64,000 bases of DNA from Monomorium pharaonis. Its lineage: Eukaryota > Arthropoda > Insecta > Hymenoptera > Formicidae. The notes beneath the pieces are model-generated. The model saw only the letters and a program-made list of their open reading frames with translations. It was not told where the DNA came from and ran no database searches. A program made the translations under genes and the position numbers. Every line of letters starts with the position of its first letter. Position 1 is the first letter of the stretch. This document shows positions 35,240 through 48,663 of the stretch, piece by piece. The stretch spans positions 537,846 through 601,845 of the forward strand of contig NC_050468.1 in the NCBI RefSeq assembly GCF_013373865.1, in the 5' to 3' direction.

Positions 35240-36049
35240 AAGGGAAGTGGAGATGGGGTTGATAACGGAAAGAGTGGGGGAAGGGGGGATAGTGGTTATA
35301 ACGGAAGTATTGCAGGAAGAGGATAAAGAGTGGTTAATAGAAATGAAAGGGGAGATAAAGAGGCGTTGGGAAGTGACGTTGGACGAGGATCTTTCTATGG
35401 AGGAGAGAAAATTTAGGTAAAGGATGTTGGAAAGGGTAAGGGAGGAGAGGGGTAAAGGGAAGAAAGTATATGTGGGGAACAGAAGTATGTTAGTGAACGG
35501 AGTTGAATGGGTATAGAATAAGGGGAAGGAGAAGTAGGAGGTAGTGGAGGGAGAGGAAAAGGGTGGAGGGAGATAGGGTGGGGGGAAGAATGGGAGGTGG
35601 AGCGAAGGAGATTAATGGTTTGATTGGTTTTCTTAGGAGGAGAAGCAGGAAGGAAGGAGAGAAGGTGAGAAAGCATGAGGGGAATAGAGACGGAGAGACG
35701 GAGAGAGCATAGGAAAACAGGAGAGAAACGAGAGGAGGAGAGGCCCCTTGATGAAAAAGAAAAGAGGAAATCGAGGAGAGATGAAAGGAAGAAAGCGGAG
35801 ACGAATGGAAGAAGGAGAGAGAAGAAAAAGAGCCAATAAAGGAGAGAGGGGTGACTGGGGAGTGGGAAAAGGGGGGTAAAGAGGGTGCGAGGGGGTGGGG
35901 GGTGATAGAATGTAAGGGTCGCAAATGGCTAGGTCGGATCGGGAGTAGAGAGGATAAAAATGTGAACAGTTCGGGAACGCTCCGTAAAAAAGCGCCTTGT
36001 AACCCCTATATTGGGGCACAATAAAGTCTATTCTATTCTATATATAATT

Positions 36050-36320
36050 TTGTCTAATTTGATACAATTATATATAAATTTGTATATAATTTAAATTGAA
36101 AAAGTTCTAATATAACTTTGAATAAAATGATATGGAGTTATAAATATTTTGATATAATTATATATAATTATTTAATAAAAAAAGAATTTTAATATAATGT
36201 AAAATTTAATATGGGTTTATAAATATCTTGATATAATTATATATATTTATTTACTCGAAAAGTAATTTTAATAAAATGTTATATAATATGGGATTATAAA
36301 TATTGTGATACAATTATATA
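36050..36320. repeat. AT-rich tandem repeat (~100-bp period)
   Basis: The phrase TATAAATATNTTGATAYAATTATAT recurs with a period of roughly 100-115 bp, always preceded by runs like AATTTTAATA. The array continues after an inserted MITE (36728-36856) and after a solo LTR (37144 on), so both landed inside it. Confidence 0.75.
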
Positions 36321-36727
36321 CAAAATGTCCCAACGCACGTGGACCTACTCGTAAAAAGGTAAAAGGGATCGAGATGAACATAAAAGTCCAATATTGTCTT
36401 GGGTTAGGTCTACAAATAATCGAGATATTAACGTATGGAATTCTCAAATAATCTAATTAATTTCTATCGTAATTGTGAACAGTAAATAATAAAAGCTTAT
36501 CAAACATTTATAATAGGTTTTTTCCGTGTTAGGGGTTTAAACAGATCGAGCTCTTTTCTCGGCGCGCTCTCATTCGCATAATTTGAAAAATTAATACCTT
36601 GATCATTGGTGGACCTAACCCGAGACTTAACCCAAGATCTAACCCAAGACAATATTGGACTTTTATGTTCATCTCGATCCTTTTTACCTTTTTACGAGTA
36701 ATGGTCCACGTGCGTTGGGACACCCTG
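36321..36727. mobile_element. 407-bp MITE, ...TGTCCCAACGCACGTGG ends, TATA flanks
   Basis: The left end CAAAATGTCCCAACG and right end CGTTGGGACACCCTG are inverted repeats extending over about 110 bp, including GATCGAGATGAACATAAAAG. TATA flanks both sides. The inner part contains the CTCGGCGCGCTCTCATTCGC words of the GC-cored repeat, so it is a short relative of 40093-42403. Confidence 0.8.
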
Positions 36728-36856
36728 TATAATTATCCACTCAAAAAAAGATTGTAATATAATGTTCCATAATTTGATATAAAGTTATGAACATTTCGAT
36801 ATAATTATATATAAATTCATGTATAAATTGATCTTATATGTAATCATATATAATAT

Positions 36857-37143
36857 TGTTACGTGCGAGCTCGCGTGTATGAACGCGAGCTTTATTAAAT
36901 CAATATATCGATTGACGTTGTCAGCTGACGGATGTCGCTTCGTTTTGAAGTTTGTTTGTTTTGGTTTTGGTTTTGAGCTGTCTAGCCAAGAGTTGTCACA
37001 TACGTGTGCTTTTAATAAATTGCTAAAGCTAACGAGTTGCTTTATTTCGCGCGCGAGTGAGTGTTTGGGAGTGCGCGAGCGAGTGCTGTGTTAGCGTGTG
37101 CGAGTGCGCGGCGTGAAAAACGCTAGGCGTGGAAAACGCTACA
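36857..37143. mobile_element. Solo LTR, 287 bp
   Basis: TGTTACGTGCGAG ... AACGCTACA, TG...CA, flanked by the 4-bp duplication ATAT (36853-36856, 37144-37147). Contains TTAATAAATTGC as a possible poly(A) signal on +. No internal region remains, so it is the product of LTR-LTR recombination. It does not match the complete Gypsy element here. Confidence 0.8.
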
Positions 37144-37203
37144 ATATGATATAATTATAGATATAAACTTTTTTCCCGGGTTATTATAAATATACTGAAG
37201 ACA

Positions 37204-37404
37204 ATGGAAATAAGGATTGAACGAAATGCGGTTCAATTTGCAGCACAGAGCGACTCTCGGCGGTTTAACCAAGCGGACATCCGGGCACAGCACGCGACGC
37301 GGAAGGCCCGTATAAGTCGCCGCCTCACTAAAAATCAAGAAATGGAGGCAAATCTTGAGCAGGAGGATTCCTTGTATGGCCCAGGAATTTACGATGACAT
37401 GTAA
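37204..37404 (+). pseudogene. Mutator-like transposase, C-terminal fragment
   Basis: A 66-residue open frame with a charged helix (TRKARISRRLTKNQEMEANLEQ) ending in DSLYGPGIYDDM and a stop. The final YGPG/YGAG box and the preceding Arg/Gln-rich helix resemble the end of insect Mutator-like transposases. It is followed by an A-rich 3' region and by the terminal repeat AAAGGTATATGCTCCCTTAA (38108-38127), the complement of the repeat at 24906. Orientation matches the N-terminal fragment at 25026. Confidence 0.45.
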
Positions 37405-37534
37405 GGCCTGGTCTACAATGAGTCGTTAGTCGTTGGTCGTAAGTTTAACCAATCTTGTTCGTTTTCTTCTCTACAATCAACTATGATTGACTAGATTTCT
37501 TACAATCAATGACTTACTCATTGTAGAACAGGCA
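37405..37534. mobile_element. MITE GGCCTGGTCTACAATGAG, TAA flanks
   Basis: 130 bp with inverted ends GGCCTGGTCTACAATGAGT and ACTCATTGTAGAACAGGCA, flanked by TAA (37402-37404, 37535-37537). The left TAA is the stop codon of the preceding fragment. PIF/Harbinger-type duplication. The same end appears at the centre of the 6.7-kb palindrome. Confidence 0.8.
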
Positions 37535-38107
37535 TAAGTTGAATAAATTCAGTTTTACAATAGAGTAAAATTGTTCAAAAACTTTAAACGCGTTTTTCTC
37601 AAAACCATGTTTTTAAAGTCGGTTACAATGATAACTTGAAGACGAATCAATCGATCTGACTTTCTTTTTTTTTACTAAAAGCTTATAAAATTTGCTTGTC
37701 GTCCGATTTAAAAAATTCTGATTTTTTTAATTTCCTTTTTTAACAAACGAAAATGAAATTTTGGGCAAAAATCGGCACTCTAACTTTAAAGGTCCGCCAT
37801 TTTGTTTAAAATTCAAATTTTAAAAAGCGGATACGCGACAACGACAAGGAAATTTACTTTTTTTTAAAATGCCGTTTGATTTTTGTGTTTCAAATGAACG
37901 GACAACGAGAAATCGTTGTAACCGCTGAATCATACATGGCGTGCACGGTTAACAATACGAGGGAGTAAAGGGGAAGATTTTTCAACTAAATCATTATAAT
38001 AAAATTTGTATAAGAATTACAAAAGGTGTACTTTAATATGCAAAAGTTTTATTTTTCTAGTTTGTGTCTTGACTCTGAAAAAAAATCAAGAAGAATGCCT
38101 TTTTTGT

Positions 38108-38127
38108 AAAGGTATATGCTCCCTTAA
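38108..38127. repeat. Terminal inverted repeat of a Mutator-like element (right)
   Basis: AAAGGTATATGCTCCCTTAA, complement of 24906-24925 with one mismatch. It lies about 700 bp downstream of the C-terminal coding fragment. Confidence 0.6.
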
Positions 38128-38218
38128 ATCCTATAAGATTGCACGTAACAAGGGAAAAAATAGAAAAATTTTTTGACGACGTCACTAGAGCAATGCATAT
38201 ATATAAATATTTATGCAA

Positions 38219-38785
38219 TTAAGGGGATGCTGGAGTTGTCTGTTTTACCAACAAAAAAAATAGTAATTTTTGTTTAACAATATCTTTTTATTTCTTTTAT
38301 AGATTTGGAAATCCTTCTCCAGAATAAAAGAATACGCATTGCTATCAGTCTGTGGAGTGAAATTTCCTCCAAAAACGAGAAAAAATTGTTAATTTGCTGT
38401 CACATCATAACAATATTTGCTTAATATGAAAGATTTACAGTTTGTACCTACGAAATTCGTATTCACAGACTAGTAGACGACGAGAACAAACAGTGTCGAG
38501 TTTCGAAAATTAGATTTTAATGCTTAATTGAGACGAAATTGTGAAACGAAAATTTAGGTTATATACGCGTAAAAAGTCGATAAGTAGAGCAATAAAAAAA
38601 AATTTTTTTTGTCCTCGATATAAAGTCCAATTCACAGATGGATATTAATATGTGTACTTTAATTCTGGAAAAGAATTTCCAAATTTATAAAAGAGATATA
38701 TACGAAATCTCATTAGTGATGTGCATGCGTGACTCTACATTATCGACCTCAATCAAGTTTGAGAGGCAGTCCAGCATCGCCTTAA
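38219..38785. mobile_element. MITE with TTAA flanks, GGSGATGCTGGA ends
   Basis: TTAA flanks GGGGATGCTGGA ... TCCAGCATCGCC. The body is a long imperfect inverted repeat (TTTGGAAATCCTTCTCCAGAAT and its complement). TTAA duplication is typical of piggyBac-like elements. Truncated copies lie in both arms of the 6.7-kb palindrome. Confidence 0.75.
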
Positions 38786-38929
38786 ATACATTAATAAAAA
38801 TATAAACAAGTGAATGAAAAATTATATTTTAGTAATAAATGTCAACGTTATAAAGGGAATAGTTATAAAGAAAAGGAAGCACTAAAGACAAGAACCAATT
38901 ATATTAAAAATTACTGAGTGCACATTGAG

Positions 38930-39317
38930 TTGCCATATGATTTGTCAATTAAAACATTATTTCGCTCTCTGTCGATCTTGCGAAAGTATCGCATCCAAAA
39001 TCTTTTTCTTATATTGATGAATCCACGTATGTGGGTGTTATCGAGATATATCCATGTCTAGATACAAAATTAATATATTTTAGTGTGGCATTATACATTG
39101 AACAACAATATATTTTGAATCAGGGTAATAAAAATGAAAATTATTATATTATACAAAATATTATTTTATATTATTTTATTTTATTATATTTTTAGTATCT
39201 CATATTATATTCAATATCATAAATAAACCTTAATAAAAAATTTCTTTAAAATATTTTTTAACGCTCTCCGTCGCGGTGCTATCGCATTCTCTCACGCTTT
39301 TTTCAGTGCCATAGTGT
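38930..39317. mobile_element. Partial copy of the 1.6 kb foldback
   Basis: Matches 3910-4280: loop and the start of the right arm, through GCTCTCCGTCGCGGTGC. It stops at ATAGTGT, where a CCCAGACAGCAC element begins. Confidence 0.75.
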
Positions 39318-39480
39318 CCCAGACAGCACAGGATATCCTACGGATATCCGTTTTATGTCCATTTCTTGTCCTAATATCCATGGACCTTATAAGAATATCC
39401 ATAGGATATACATTTGTGGACATTGAAGGGATATCCTAAAATGGACCACTTTGTATGTCCATATGATATCCTTATTTGTA
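39318..39480. mobile_element. CCCAGACAGCAC element, GGATATCC-rich (truncated)
   Basis: Starts CCCAGACAGCACAGGATATCC. The body repeats GGATATCC and ATATCC/GGATAT words many times, alternating with GTCCA. The right terminus is missing. Confidence 0.65.
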
Positions 39481-39654
39481 CTCACTCCGCCAACACCATC
39501 TGCATGCACAAGTGAACTAAAAAGCAATATGGCCGTAGTAGTGGTTAGGTTTTCGTTGGTTATCGGCATGTTTTACACAGTCAGGTAAGAATCCTAAAAA
39601 TTTTCAGAAATTATAAGTTACGAGAGCAGCAAAGAATCTCATTGTGTGCCGTTA

Positions 39655-40055
39655 GCTTTGCCTCTGCCTGATTGATATATTCGCTAATATATTCCACCAC
39701 AAATTCTCCTTTAACGAGAATGATGATAGATGCTCGGCCGACGCTCGCTTGCTCGTAGGCTCTGAACTACGTACGTAAACAGAACGATTACGTGTACACG
39801 GTAGCAGCGACGAATTCTAGACGTATAATTACAGATGGTAATAGACGACAGCGAAGTGTACGCGGATTACGACGAAGGTCTCGATAAAGAACAGCAACGA
39901 GATTAGAGATTGCAGCAACGGGAACAATCAGAGCCTACGAGCAAGCAAGCGTCGGCCGAGCACCATCATTTTCATTAAAGACAAGTTTGTGATGGAATAT
40001 ATTGGCGAATTGATCAACCAGGTAGAGGCAAAGCCAATGGCACACAATAAGATTT
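39655..40055 (+). pseudogene. SET-domain fragment in inverted duplicate
   Basis: 39655-39765 and 39935-40055 are inverted copies (GAGCCTACGAGCAAGC, GCGTCGGCCGAGCA, AGGCAAAGC.AA.GGCACACAAT). On + at 39975-40045 one reads KDKFVMEYIGELINQVEAK; the - strand copy reads KGEFVVEYISEYINQAEAK. Both fit the FVxEYxGE core of a SET histone-methyltransferase domain of the NSD/SET2 kind. Only about 40 codons remain and no cofactor-binding motif follows, so these are captured gene pieces. Confidence 0.5.
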
Positions 40056-40092
40056 TATACAGTCTACTGTGTAGCCTATGTATATATGTATA

Positions 40093-42403
<2,311 letters not shown>

Positions 42404-42744
42404 TTGAGATAGTAGTATATGTATATGTTGCATAATATAGTATTATATTTGTTTGTATGTTTATTTTTTTTAAACATTGTTATAAGACAATATAAGATCG
42501 AGATATATAATAATATATAATAAAATATAGTTTGTTAATAATTGTTTGCATGCAATAATGGTAAAATGTAAAACATGTTTTAAATGCAATTTTATAAATT
42601 TTTATTTTACAAACAATTATCGTACAATTAAAAAAAATATATTTCAAATATTGTACATGCAAATGTAGTAAAATATTGCACGATAATTACATAAAAAATT
42701 ATTTATTTAAATTATCAAAATAAACATAAAACAAAAATAGTAAA
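42404..42744. other. AT-rich 3' flank of the BEN gene
   Basis: No frame or repeat recognised. Contains TTTATT words that give AATAAA on the - strand, so the BEN gene's poly(A) site probably lies here. Confidence 0.4.
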
Positions 42745-45700
42745 TTAGTCCTGCTCTCTTACAAGAGCTTGTTTTAACTCCAACTTTAACCGTCCGATTT
42801 GTTGAGTCATGCTACGCTCTATGACTCGTCTATCTGGCACGTTCCAATTTTTGGATTCACCCATTAATATTGCGTAATCTATAAAAAGTAAAATCAAATA
42901 CAAAAAGTGGAAAAATACATTTTACATTGTTAATTTAAAATAATTACTAACCAATAATTGCATCTTTTGCTCTTACGTCAAGACCCTCAATCTCTTCGTT
43001 TTGTCTCTCTTTGCCTTGTGCTCTGGGTGGTTGACCACTGAGAGTACATTTTAGTAGTTTTTCCTTTTTAAACACACCCACAATCAATCGTCGAGCAAGA
43101 TGTGTCACTGCTTTAGAATTTCCTAAAGCTGACATCCAAATTCTTTTTCGACAGTAAACGTCGTTTATAAGTAGTATCATCTGAAAAAAATATTTATATA
43201 TTAAAAAAATTATTCCTAATCGCTTGTACAGTACTTCATAATTGAAAAACAAGTGCACACATGTTAATTGTATTCCTTAATTATTGTACGAAAATTAATG
43301 CACAAGAATTAATAATAAACAGTTTTTACTGGTTCATGGGGCCAATATTTTCCATAAAGCTGATCAGGTTTAGTTAACATTTTTGCAGCAGCAATAACAG
43401 GGTCATAAATCTCTTTACAGTCATCGTTATTACGTGAATACTGAACCTGAAATATAATTACTAAATAACTTAATATATTTAAAAAATAAGTATAAATAAA
43501 AAAATATTTAATTTTAAAATCAACATTACTTTGTCATTTTCTCATTGAATACTTAATTAACATTTATCCACAATAAAAAAACAATGCATTAAGAAAAAAA
43601 TTTACTTATATATTTTTATCATTTTTATTTAAAATTGATTTTTTACCTCCTGTTTTTCATTTTCCGATAATCTTTCTTCTTCCGATGAAGTACTATTTTC
43701 GTCTGAAATTAGTCTCAAATTATCTCGACCTATTAATTAAAGCAAAAATAATCATTAATTTAATAACAATAACAATAATTAATAACAATAAAATAATTAA
43801 AACACAAAAATAATTAAAAGTATGTAATTAAAATACTTACAATTAATTTCTTGAATACTTGATTTGTTTGGTAATTGTTTAACTGTAGTCACATTTTTGT
43901 CAAAGGATTCCAATGAATTGTTATTAATGATTTTTAAAGCATTAATATCTCGTTGCTTATTACATGAATAATCCTGAAATATAGTTACTAAGTATCTTAG
44001 TATAAAAATAAATAGTTAAAAAATAAATATAAATAAAAAATTAATCTAGTTTTAAAATAAACATTACTGTCATTTTTCTTATTAAATACTTAATTAACAT
44101 CTATCCATTAAAAAAATAATGCATTCAAGAAAAATTTACTGATATATTTTTATCATTTTTATTTAAAATAGATTTTTTACCTTCTGTTTTTTATTTTTCA
44201 ATAAGCTTTCTTCTTCTGATGAAGTAGAAGAACAATTTTGTAAACAATGTTCTTTCATTAAGCATTGATTTTCTTTCATCAACTTTGATACGGATTGTTG
44301 AGATTGTTTACTTTCTTTTGGTTTATTCCAATTTTTGGCCTTTTTAAAAAAAAAGAGATATCAATACCCAGAAAAAAATCTTATCCAAACAGATCAAATT
44401 ATATAAGAGGATCAAATTACAGATCAAATTATATTAGAGCAGATCTAATTTTACAAATTAATTAATAAAATTCCCAGGTAGCACAATTAGATAGATACAA
44501 CTGTATGCGAATAATATGTGATACAATTCTTCATGCATAGTGAATTAAATAAAGACGCTATTTATTTTTCGCTACATTTGTGCCCTACAAAATTATTTTA
44601 ATTCTTGCACGATGAATTTATCAACAAATATCTGCCAAAAGCATTCTACATGCGTCCTAGTAGGATGCGTGTAGGAATGTTTTGGCAGGCTTCTAGAGTA
44701 ACATTCAATCTTTTATTGTTGATTACGACTTGCTGGCATTGGAAAACTTAGGGAGAATAATTGTAGCTTTTCCAACCTTTCTCCTACCGTATCCGCTACA
44801 ATTACTCTCCCTAAGTTTCCCAATGCCAGCAAGTCGTAATCAACAATAAAAGATTAAATGTTACTCTAGCTCTAGATGTCTGCCAAAACATTCTTATATA
44901 CATGCATCCTACTAGGACAAATGTAGAATGCTTTTGGCAGACATTTGTTAATAAATTCATTGTGCAAAAATTAAAATAATTTTGTAGAACACAAATGTAG
45001 CGTCTTTATTTAATTCACTCATATAATTGTATCTGTCCACTCGTGCTACCTGGGATTAGATCTGCTCTAATGTAATTTAATCTATAATTTGATCCTTGAT
45101 ACCCAGATAGCACAAGGACATCCACTGTATGTCCAATGGATATCCGCTTCTGGACATTTGGACGTCCATTAAGAGTCCAAATAAGGTCCGTCGGACATTC
45201 GATGGACGTCCATAGGATATACGTTTGGCACAACTTTGTACGTTCATAGAAAGTCCTTTAATGGACGTCCATGGGATATACGTTTGTCACAATTTCGGAC
45301 ATTCATAGAAAGTCCGAAATAAACCAAATTTTGAACCTATTATGATTTGATTATTTCTTTTGGGTCTTTTTCAATTAAAGGGCTTGCTGCAATAGTAGGT
45401 TAATCCACATTTTGTAAAAATTATCGACATAAAGCATGGACTGTGCATTTCCTGTAACAAGCTCTTGAAAAGTGTCCCGCAGAAAGACAAAGAGGAGACA
45501 TGGTCCGGATCAATTTCTTTTTTTGTCTAGCGCCCATTATGCTACTGGTTAGACAGAGACAGCGCTTGACCCAGACCAATTGCTATGTCCCTCTTTTGGT
45601 CGGAAAAAGAAACGGGGAAAAAAAAACAAAAAAAAAGAAAAAGAAAGAAAAAGAAACGATAATAAAAAAGAAAAAAAAACGAAAAAAAAAACAAAACGAT

Positions 45701-46219
45701 AAAAAACGAAAAAGAAACAATAATGTATTATAACAAACATTTTAAAAAATACCAATAATTGAGTGTTAATAATAAATAAAAAAATAATAAGTATTATTTT
45801 ATATTATTTCATATTATATCTAAAAGTAGAACAATTAAAATAAACCTTTTGAAAAATAAAAACAATGTAATTTATTATTATTTATAAATTAATGTTAATT
45901 AGAACTATGTAAATAATATATATATAATTTACAATATTTTTTTTAGATTATATAATAAAAATTAAGATAAATTATATAAAAGTAAGATGCAAGTGCGGAC
46001 ATAAATCAGATATCCAGCATAAGACGTTCTGAATAGAACATTTTAATTCAAATAATGGACATCTTATAAATGTCCATTTTATGTCCATGGACATGTGGAC
46101 CTGAATTGGACTTAAAATGGACGTCCTTGGAACATCCAGTGCTATTTGGGTATAAACATTTTTCCCTGGATTAAAGAGTACATAAAATTTGATTTTTTTA
46201 ACCTGATGTGAGAGAGAGA

Positions 46220-46272
<53 letters not shown>

Positions 46273-46825
46273 GATTTTATAATTAATTATGTAACTTACA
46301 TTCCTTTTTAGTTTCCTTTTATTTGGCAACTTTTCTTGAGTAATGTCGGATCCATTTGGGGAATAAATTTTTGGCTTTTTACGTATTCTTGTCTCTGATA
46401 AAATTATGTCACTTTGCGTCTTATTTATCATTTTTTTGGCTCCCAATTTTTTTACTTCTTCTCTTAAAATCGTTATATTGTCTGAAATTATTATACAATA
46501 TAATAATATATAATAAAAATGTTTCTTTTATAGAAAAAAAGATAAAACTTTTGGACAAATTAGTATAATTGTTTTAATATAACTATAAATAGTAAATCAT
46601 ATTACTCTAGTTTGGTTAGAGTATAAAAAATAAAAGTAATAAAAATGATATAATTATATATTTTATTGGCTTACCAGAGTGCATAATTATTTTTCCTTCG
46701 TATAATTTCTTTTGATAAACAAATTGTACTATATTTCCAATTTGTACACTTTCATCGTCACAAATTATTTCGTGATCCTCTACAATGCACAAAGAGGCAT
46801 CATCGTCACACTCAATTAGATACAT
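42745..46825 (-). CDS. BEN-domain protein (8 exons, intact)
   Basis: Exons on -: 46825-46675, 46481-46300, 44339-44181, 43973-43841, 43729-43647, 43446-43330, 43180-42952, 42878-42745. All junctions are GT...AG and in phase; total 1,188 nt, 395 aa. The start is the ATG at 46825 (MYLIECDDDASLC). The N-terminal module (VQIGNIVQFVYQKKLYEGKI) looks like a small beta-barrel, then a helix (ILREEVKKLGAKK), a basic linker and Ser/Glu-rich exons. The C-terminus is a BEN domain: VTHLARRLIVGVFKKEKLL, TLSGQPP, LDVRAKDAII, then a helical tail (IERSMTQQIGRLKLELKQAL). BEN domains bind DNA or chromatin proteins in the nucleus, often as repressors (family knowledge). Exons 3 and 5, and the intron starts after them, are paralogous. 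Target unknown; host gene or transposon-borne gene are both possible. Confidence 0.85.
43647..44220 (-). repeat. Internal exon duplication in the BEN gene
   Basis: Exon 3 end (SSTSSEEESLLKNKKQK) and exon 5 (NSTSSEEERLSENEKQE) align, as do the following introns (GTAAAAAATCNATTTTAAATAAAAATGATAAAAATAT...) and the acceptor regions of exons 4 and 6 (TTATATTTCAG). An ancestral exon-intron unit of about 500 bp was duplicated in tandem. Confidence 0.75.
44473..45054. mobile_element. CCCAGGTAGCAC element in BEN intron 2
   Basis: Ends CCCAGGTAGCACAA and TCGTGCTACCTGGG, flanked by ATT. The body is a long palindrome (arms 44500-44740 and 44790-45030, with GACTTGCTGGCATTGGRAAACTTAGGGAG and its complement at the centre). 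Same terminus family as 25825, 26910, 39318 and 45102. Confidence 0.8.
45102..46150. mobile_element. CCCAGATAGCAC element, GGACGTCC-rich, with nested AT element
   Basis: Starts CCCAGATAGCACAAGGACATCC and ends GTGCTATTTGGG, with TA outside both ends. Outer parts repeat GGACGTCC/GGACATCC; the middle (45300-45960) is the uninterrupted homologue of 2764-4981. It preserves the empty sites of both the foldback (3091-4711) and the LTR-like unit (4982-7718). Confidence 0.75.
46206..46270. repeat. (GA)n microsatellite
   Basis: GA repeat in BEN intron 2, 30 bp past the exon 2 donor. Confidence 0.95.
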
Positions 46826-47087
46826 TTTCACAGCACTGATTGAAATGTTCACTTTTCAACAAAACACGTAAATAAAAACTGATTGTAAGACTGATCAGAC
46901 ACGTAATACAATTCGTAAAAAGGAAAATAAAGCACACAGGCACGTGCCGGATTAATTCTGATGCCTCGAGTACATCCAAGTGATCCAAGTAGAATACGTT
47001 GGAATACTCACACGACGATGCATTCTGTGTCCATGTGCACTAAGCATATGTGTAGCGTACATGAACATGGCCAATAGCGCGCTTTAA

Positions 47088-47144
47088 GGTGCATTCGAGG
47101 AGAACGTTATTAACGTTATTAACGCTATCAGCACGAACGCACCC
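47088..47144. mobile_element. 57-bp TTAA-flanked micro-element
   Basis: GGTGCATTCGAGG ... GCACGAACGCACCC between two TTAA sites (47084-47087, 47145-47148), with repeated AACGTTATT inside. Lies about 260 bp upstream of the BEN start codon. Confidence 0.55.
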
Positions 47145-47148
47145 TTAA

Positions 47149-48663
47149 TCGTTTAGTTGCTTATGTTTATACACTGCGCCAGATCTGACAGTTTTGTTAT
47201 TGCTAGAAAGGTTACTTGTTTTTTTATATGAGAAACAATAAAGAACAAAATTATACTTAACACGTGAATCTAAGACCAGATATACAATAGGTATTGTAAT
47301 TAAACCTTAAGAAATTGATAATCATAATTGAACATGAAAAGAATAATGATTTGGTAATTTATGTAACATGCATGTATGTACACTATATACAGATTTTTCG
47401 TATTAGTAGAAAATATTGAAATGCAGTTTTGATTATTGTCGGATTATCTACCGTTTGTCAGTTTATAGAGTATAACCTAAAAATTTTTACAATAAAAATT
47501 ACCTATATATAGTGCGTTTTATTTTTACAAACATAAATTGTAAGATAACATTAAGCAATAACTTAATTTTATAATTTTTATAATTCTAATTTTTTTACAG
47601 TTTTCATGAACAATAGGAGAATATCATTTCTACTTATGTTGATCTCAGGCGTTATATATGTATACCAGTAAGATCCTATAAAATAAAATATAATAATTAA
47701 AAAACTTGTAGAGGTGTATCGATTCCAAAAATCACAGGCAAAATAAGCGGAAAGCAGATATTAAATGAAAATTATAATAGGTATGTGACAAATCATGACG
47801 AGAGGTCATAGTAGAAAAAACAATAGTGAAATAATAAAAACACAAACAGTAGCTTATTGAATTATATATCTCAGGAATCTTGAGCGAAAAAGTGCTTATT
47901 TGTATAAACTAAATATTCTGGTAAATAGATATTAAATTATTTGTTGTTTTATCAAATCTGGACTAAAAAATATTTCTCAGGTCATATCATATTCTTTAAT
48001 ACTGTATAATATTATATAATATTCTTTTACATTACTAACAGTCTTTTTAGGTAAACATTTCAAATTTTTTGCTAACATTTTTTTATTATAGGAAATAAAA
48101 ATTAAAATAAAATATTAAAGCAAGTGGAATGTCATTCGTAAATGATATGGAACATGAAAATTTTGTTGTGAAAAGAAAGTATAATATTTGGAGAAATAAT
48201 CCATATATACCAGTATGTATTTTAGGATGATTCGAATAAAAGTAATCCATATTTTGATCATTCTCAATTTGTTGATTGAGCTACAATTTTTTGTAGACCT
48301 TTCTTTTTTCATGTATAACAAATGTGCTGAATTACACATTCTAAGTGCAAGGAGCATTTTTAAGGCTTGTGTTATAAAAGAATTGATAATTAAAAAATCA
48401 CAAATCGTAGAAACTTGTAAATCACATTTTTTAATATGTAAATAAAAGACGATCTATAAAAAATATGTTTTAATATGTGATTCATGAATAAAGGAAGATC
48501 CATAAAAAATAATAACTTAATTTGTTAACAAACGATCAAGATAGTAATAATCAAAATATAGGCTACTTTTAAGTGATTCAGCTCTATACTATCGTGTAAT
48601 AAATATCGATAAGCATGCTGTGTATTTTTATATATTAATAGCTTTTTATTTTATGTCTGTCAG
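47149..48663. other. AT-rich spacer between BEN gene and En/Spm transposase
   Basis: No supported gene. It separates two divergent genes, so promoters of both and 5' exons of the transposase may lie here, but no convincing exon was found. Confidence 0.4.

Larger units (their letters stand above)
28435..35516 (+). pseudogene. LINE ORF1 protein (decayed, interrupted)
   Basis: Starts at ATG 28435 with a coiled coil (EELGREMRRLRVEITRGLKE), continues as a very charged Glu/Arg/Lys region in shifting frames (28705-28990), and regains a domain-like segment from 29000 on (RRNIIWRGVEGEG, IKKRTVIEGIIKRELGR). Joining the flanks after removing the Gypsy and one AAGG copy continues the frame through EVEMGLITERVGEGG, WLIEMKGEIKRRWEV and LSMEERKFR to a TAA at 35418, then RMLERVREERGKG to a TAG at 35516. 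The fold order (coiled coil, then an RRM-like and C-terminal basic segment) fits LINE ORF1 RNA-binding proteins. At least one frameshift and one stop make it a pseudogene. Confidence 0.65.
28140..36041 (+). mobile_element. Purine-rich LINE with ORF1 only, split by a Gypsy element
   Basis: The + strand is strongly purine-biased from about 28140 to 29227 and again from 35244 to 35950. The 3' end has AATAAA (36020) followed by a (TCTAT)n tail to 36041, as in non-LTR retrotransposons. ORF1 sequence runs up to the Gypsy insertion and resumes after it. Only about 500 bp lie between the ORF1 stop (35516) and the tail, too short for an endonuclease/reverse transcriptase ORF2. A similar purine-rich block at 27250-27600 may be a second fragment. 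Confidence 0.7.

Noticed and set aside
45500..45755. Lys-rich and Phe-rich frames at a poly-A/T tract
   Set aside because: Homopolymer-rich part of the AT element; the same frames appear at 2944-3141 in the other copy.
48215..48445. 76-residue hydrophobic + frame upstream of the En/Spm transposase
   Set aside because: AT-rich chance frame with no splice link to the transposase exon and an equally long antisense frame.
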